From Balanoglossus misakiensis (Eukaryota; Hemichordata): DNA of 64,000 nt. The position numbers were made by a program, and so were the translations under genes. The stretch lies in the NCBI GenBank assembly GCA_040954595.2, contig CM082591.2:1364001-1428000 (forward strand). Reading direction: 5' to 3'. Positions 58,701-64,000 of the stretch are shown piece by piece (position 1 is the stretch's first letter; each line of letters starts with the position of its first letter). The notes beneath the pieces were generated by a model, which worked only from the letters and a program-made list of their open reading frames with translations, had not been told where the DNA came from and ran no database searches.

Positions 58701-61700
58701 ATTTGGAGAGTCACACTGAGAATAGTAATTTCGGGCAGAATGATGATGTATGATACGGGTAGCCAGACGTCTACTTGGTTACCACAGTTCCCACTGAAGC
58801 CCCACTTGCGGTGACGGCGACAGAAAAAAAGTCGACTCGAAACGCAATCATTCATACTCTGTCAGGATGATGTCATGCAGTGATACTTGAATCTGAATAC
58901 CAAATGACTGTCTGTGTTCAGTAACAGACTGGCAATTCGCCACCAGTTCCAGCGATTTCAGCGAACTATCACGTACACCCATCACTCTTAGTGTTAGCAA
59001 CAAGCTAGTCCAAACATGTTCGAAGTCAGAGAGAAGCTTCCTCTTCACTATATGTACCGATAATTAAACAAGTTTCATGTCCATGGCAATTCTCAATAAC
59101 CAAATTCATATATACTACAGTTGGAATCTGCCCACAGATCCTTCAAATATTGGTACATGTCTGCCAGAGATAATTTACAACAAAAAGCCACAACCCCTAT
59201 AAACAGGGAATTACCGGCACAAATTTAATTTCGTCCCTTGACAAGTTTCTATCAAAGTGTATATATTATCACGTCACCAACTGGCATCTGGGAATATTGT
59301 AAATTTGTTCGATCAGAGAACTGTCAATCATTTGAATTTTCAGATTATCATATGGGAATTAACACACACTGTGTTCGTATGTATGCTCAGTAATTAGTTT
59401 TTAGGTTTGACGGGTCAGATGAGCTAAGATTTTCATTACTCTGGTAACAGCTACCACTTACTACAGAGGGCAGATGAAGCTAATTTATTGACATCATGTC
59501 AAATCAATGTCAGACAGAACTGGTATCAATGTACTTGTCATGAAAACACTGTAACAGATACACACACATCAAACCCATCTAGAGAACTTATCATTTCTAC
59601 CCAATATACCGGTATATAGCCACAAACATGCCCCAAGTTTTTACTCACAGGAATATTCCTTGCTCATAACTTTTTTAATTTTTGTTAGCAATTTTTTTTT
59701 TTTTTTTGTGTGTGTGTGTTATCAACTGATTCTTAATCTCCAACCTGAAATGAAAAATAAAATCCTATGGGTCCTTGCAAATTTAAGACTATACAACCTG
59801 ACCAAAATATCTCAAATCTACCAGTATTTAAGGATTTAAGCCATGTTTTATCTACCGGTATGATAAATATCTACAGAGAGGGGAATGATTTTGATCTTTA
59901 TGGAAACTGACCAAGATGTATCTATTCTTGTAGTATAAAGAGTATTTGAGGATCAGATTCAACACAGCAAGGAGCTGGGAGACATCCATCTTTTCTAAAA
60001 CACTCTCCCAGAGGTACACTCCATCTTGAAGACGCTAATCTCAAATCTTAAAGTTGCTAGACAGATATCAAGGCAATCAGAAGGAAGCTGTATTTTACCA
60101 TGATGGATTTATGTGAGCAGCTGGGAGACTGAAACACAAGGGAGTGATTCTTAGAGCAATAAATGTTTAAACAGAGATGATCTCATCTTATGTTTCATGA
60201 GATGAGAGTGTCTCTGTGGAATTGTCTATGTGGTTTTCACATGTAAAATTCAGAGTAATATTTTCTCTCATATAAACATGCATTTTGAGATGATATTTTA
60301 AAATTTCAACACCTGTTTATCTCACAAGTATGCCAATTTCCATGAGTGATTCTAAAGTCTATGATTGGTATTTTATTTTTCAGGGTTTTTTAGGACTTTC
60401 CCAAATTTCATTCAACATTAACTTTTCCCAAACTTTTCGGGAATGAACTTTATTTCCTTGTCTTCACCCATGAAGTTTCAAACTCCAGGGTTTTCCAGAA
60501 ACCATGGTCTGAATTCTCTACAGTAATAGGACTCCTGGGAGGCAACCCTTCAATCTCGCTGAATAACCTGTTCACTTGACCTCAAGAGAGGTCAAACACT
60601 GCTTGTTAGCAGAAAGGGGTGTTGTCTCTCTTCCCTGAGACCATCACACACATTCAGGTGCAAAACAACATCCTATCATTTATACTTCAGTATCTTTACA
60701 CCCTCTTTTTTAACCTTGAAACAGTTACAAGACATTAGTATGCAAAGTCCGCAGTTATGGTACAATGTATCCTGTTTCCATGGGAACAGTCCTGTAGCAG
60801 ATGAAGCAGAGCAGGTCAAGCGATGTAGATGTTGATATTCGTTGATTGATTGGCTAGCAACAGCATCAGAAAACCGTGGCAACCATTGGAATGCGTCCAA
60901 AACAATAAATAAATGAACCCTGGGTGATATTTTCATAATGGATGGGCATAATAAGTGTAAAGTTAGAGGTACGTTTATTTCATGTGTGTCTCGTTTCTTT
61001 GTTCACTGTCTGAATCATATTTCCATGACCTGAGCCGACCACATTGGGGTGAATATGAACACAATATCATGTACAGATCCTCCCACTGTCGAATACCACT
61101 CAACAGTACCCCAAACACTCAATCGCACCACATTAGTATGCAAGGCTGTCTTCACCTCACCCGATCAGCTCTCTTATCGCGGATGAAATCTTTCCATAAT
61201 GCCATAATTTCAGTGTTCTATTGACATTTAACCAGATCCGACAACGCACACTTAGGGACAAGCCTTTGTTATTCAAAAAGGAGACCTCTCAACACACATC
61301 AGGAAGCTCATAAAAACATCACCGACAACTTAGCAGTGAGCTTTGAATCACATGCACTAAAATACAATTTCGCACCTACCCAGAAAATTCAGCAGTTCAC
61401 AATTGTCAACAATTCAGCCCAGTTAAAAATCTAAAATTTTCAAATTAATGTGTGTACTTTGAACTGCAGGGATGATAAATATTGCTTCCTTTATTGGTGA
61501 ATGATAAATGTGTTAATGGCCTGCAAAAGGTCACTACGAATTAAATTCTCAACAATGGAGGCTGATTATCAAATTTGTAGTGAACCAATTTCTGTACGTT
61601 GACTTTGACTTTTGTATTAAATGCAAAAAATGTTGTTTTCTTCTCGATATTGATCACACATATTACATACAGTGTAAATTAACAGTGTTTTTGTCCAAAA

Positions 61701-64000
61701 TCGTCACTCAAATCGATAGAAACTATAGCAAAATATGAAATTTCTGATAATATTTTGGGGTTGATATTATAGTTCATGACAACAGTGACATTTGAGAAGA
61801 CCCCTTAGGTGCTCATGCATAATCAATAGCTCTACATGTACTGCTATCACTTGTCGCCTGGAATCCTCAGCACACAAATTGACAGTCATTAAGATAAAGA
61901 ACTTAATATCTGGGCTAAGAGTCTCCATTTACTCTGTCTCCTTAGTTTGTTTACTAAGCGCGAGATCTAATATACACAGCTGGAAGTATTATGGACCTTA
62001 TGTTGAAACTGGAACGATTCATTTCTGCAAAACTAAGTAATATTTGATGCATGCGAATGAAATTTTCATGTCTCCCTCTGCTTGCTGTCTTATTTTTTTA
62101 CGTAATGCATTAAAGTCATGAAAAATTTAGTTTGCAGAGAGCTAATAAAATTTAGATGATGTTGAAAAGTCTTCATTGTCTGGAAGCAGTTTCTTCCTAC
62201 AATAAAAGATTCATGCTAGTAATTTATGCAAGAATTACTTTGATTTGTTAATTTCTAAACATTGTATTTGTAATGGAAGGTTTGGCAAACTGACTGAAAA
62301 ACGACAATATCGCTGTGTATTTAATTGTACCCCTATCATGTGACTAATCCCACATCTATTTTCCATAGAACACTGCAGTAGTCTGTGTACTACAACATTT
62401 CAATCCAATGTATTGTAAAATATCAATCAAACATTAACTTATAATGAAATTGTGACACGATGACATCTACCGTATAATACATATATCAACGCTGAAATGC
62501 ACATGCGGTTTACACGACTAATTCACTACCCGAATGAGACCAGCACAGACAATAGAATTTGAGATTGGTGAGGAATTAAAGCAGCCCAACTGTACCAGAG
62601 GTGGAAAACCAACATATCATAAATAACGGAAAAGTTCCATCGGGGAGTAATGTGAGTTGTATTGTGGCAAATGAGGTGAACAGGCTGTGGGTTTTATTTG
62701 TGGGAAGAATATGGGCAGGTGTTCGGGACAAGCAATTTGTCAGGATACGAGACAGAATGCCATTTGCCGTTTTCTGAGTTTGGCAATAAGTCATGTGGGA
62801 TACATTCACAGCAGACCCCTATATATACAGCCTGATTTCAAAATTTCCTGACAGCAGTATGAATAAATACAAGTGAGAAGATCGCTTTGCCTAGACTCTG
62901 TGAAATCTAATGCTATGGATTCAAATGATCATCTGTGAATTCAATACCGTGGTAACTGATGATTGTTCGACTAATGGGTTTGGTTGTGTTGACACTATAC
63001 ACAGTTCTGACAATTAACAAACTAAAGAAGTGTAATAGAGATTGTAGATGATGTCTCCTCTATCTTTTACAGACATTGCCAGAAGCATACATGTTGTAAT
63101 ACTACAGGTGTTGTGGTTATGATATAAAAGAGTACTTGCAGACATAAGAAATAAAGCCACTTTATGAAATATGATGATTTGTAGACGTAATTCACACTGT
63201 ACAATGAATGAATGAATGAATGAATGAATGAATGAATGAATGAATGAATGAATGAATGAATGAATGAATGAATGAAAGTACCAAAATTAAATGTTACTGG
63301 AGATTTAAAAGCTATTCAGAGAAGAACAAGAAACTGAAATTGACAGAAAGAGAGAAAAATGCAGAAAAAAATCATTAACAAGTTGGAGTAACTGGGGCTT
63401 AAATATTGCAAGCAGGGGCAAAATATTATCCCACTTAGATGAGATGGAACACTGCAGCAGGTGGAAGCAGTCGCTATTAGTGTGAGAGTATGCCCAGCAC
63501 ATGAATCGGTAGATGTCTCTGTCTGGATAAATAGAGACAGGTATCCCAGAGCTACAAACACTCCCAGTTATCTAAAATAGAATCTGACAGCCACAATCTA
63601 ACTCAGGGGAAATCGAAAAAAGAAAAAGAAACACCAGGTGTTATTATTACCTCTCATTCATGCCGGCTGCAACATCAAAATATCCATGTGGAATTCCCTG
63701 GTTTTCTGTATTTTAGATCCGCAATTCCTTGCACGGAAAGCTGTTATTCGCTTCGCAGGAATTGAGAAATCCTGGGCTGTCTGACAGCAGTGTGCAGGTT
63801 AGCAGAGGTGGTTAGTCATAGCTTTCTCATTACATGAGCTGATTTTAGTGATACAGTTTCCCAGTGGAGGTTTGTTCTTATATTCAGAGCAGAGATGTTA
63901 CATTTCATACATCAAACAATAGTGAGGTGTATTTCATTGGATCAGTTTACTCAGACAAACCATTCAGTTCAAGGGGTGGCAAAGAAAGCGACTCTCAAAC
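55715..64000 (-). other. Presumed ANKS1 intron running off the right edge
   Basis: The exon at 55534-55714 begins inside the ankyrin block, so at least five further ankyrin repeats must be encoded upstream (higher coordinates). None was found on the minus strand here, so this 8.3 kb is taken as intron. A GTGAGT donor near 57665-57672 (minus), preceded by a short open stretch, could mark an alternative first exon; support is weak. Frames such as 58848-59048 and 63305-63561 have no recognisable domain. Confidence 0.55.
63202..63276. repeat. (AATG)n microsatellite
   Basis: About 18 uninterrupted AATG units, in the presumed ANKS1 intron. Confidence 0.97.

Overview
The window is intron-rich, AT-rich eukaryotic DNA. 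Its gene set (TNF-superfamily ligands, an IRE1/RNase L-type kinase-KEN gene, an ANKS1 adaptor, a TBC Rab-GAP) and its introns of a few hundred bases to several kb point to a marine invertebrate animal. A non-vertebrate deuterostome such as a hemichordate or amphioxus is my preferred guess, but nothing in the sequence fixes the species. There is one 100-base run of Ns (37645-37744). All gene models were built by hand from splice sites, reading-frame phase and family resemblance.

Layout. (1) 216-2343, plus: 3' end of a kinase + KEN-domain gene (IRE1/RNase L type); its start lies off the left edge. (2) 4151-16709, minus: three tandem paralogous TNF-superfamily ligand genes with one shared six-exon plan (intron phases 0,1,1,0,1). 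(3) 18650-20731 and 22678-24165, plus: two tandem paralogous genes whose C-terminal half matches the PTOV/ACID activator-interaction domain of MED25 and PTOV1. Each has a basic N-terminus, and both share one promoter plan. (4) 24558-26862, minus: a class I SAM-dependent methyltransferase with a TIR-bounded element in intron 1. (5) 27567-32588, plus: a 14-exon TBC-domain Rab GTPase-activating protein, divergent from the methyltransferase. (6) 33230-37810: an 87-bp satellite array of about 50 copies, an assembly gap, and then a remnant of the same satellite in the opposite orientation. The block lies between the convergent 3' ends of the TBC and ANKS1 genes. (7) 39089-55714, minus: 17 exons of an ANKS1-type adaptor (last ankyrin repeat, Tyr/Pro-rich middle, two SAM domains, PTB domain). 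Its remaining ankyrin exons must lie beyond the right edge, and 55715-64000 reads as intron.

Functional reading. The TNF ligands are type II membrane signalling proteins. The KEN kinase belongs to a stress/antiviral RNase family. The PTOV genes look like small nuclear coactivator-type proteins that could bind transcriptional activators as the MED25 ACID domain does. The left 24 kb therefore has a possible immune/stress flavour, with IRF-like motifs in front of the first TNF gene, but functional linkage is inference. The most unusual items are the stand-alone PTOV pair with its conserved promoter, the conserved Cys motif in the TNF stalks, and the inverted satellite block.
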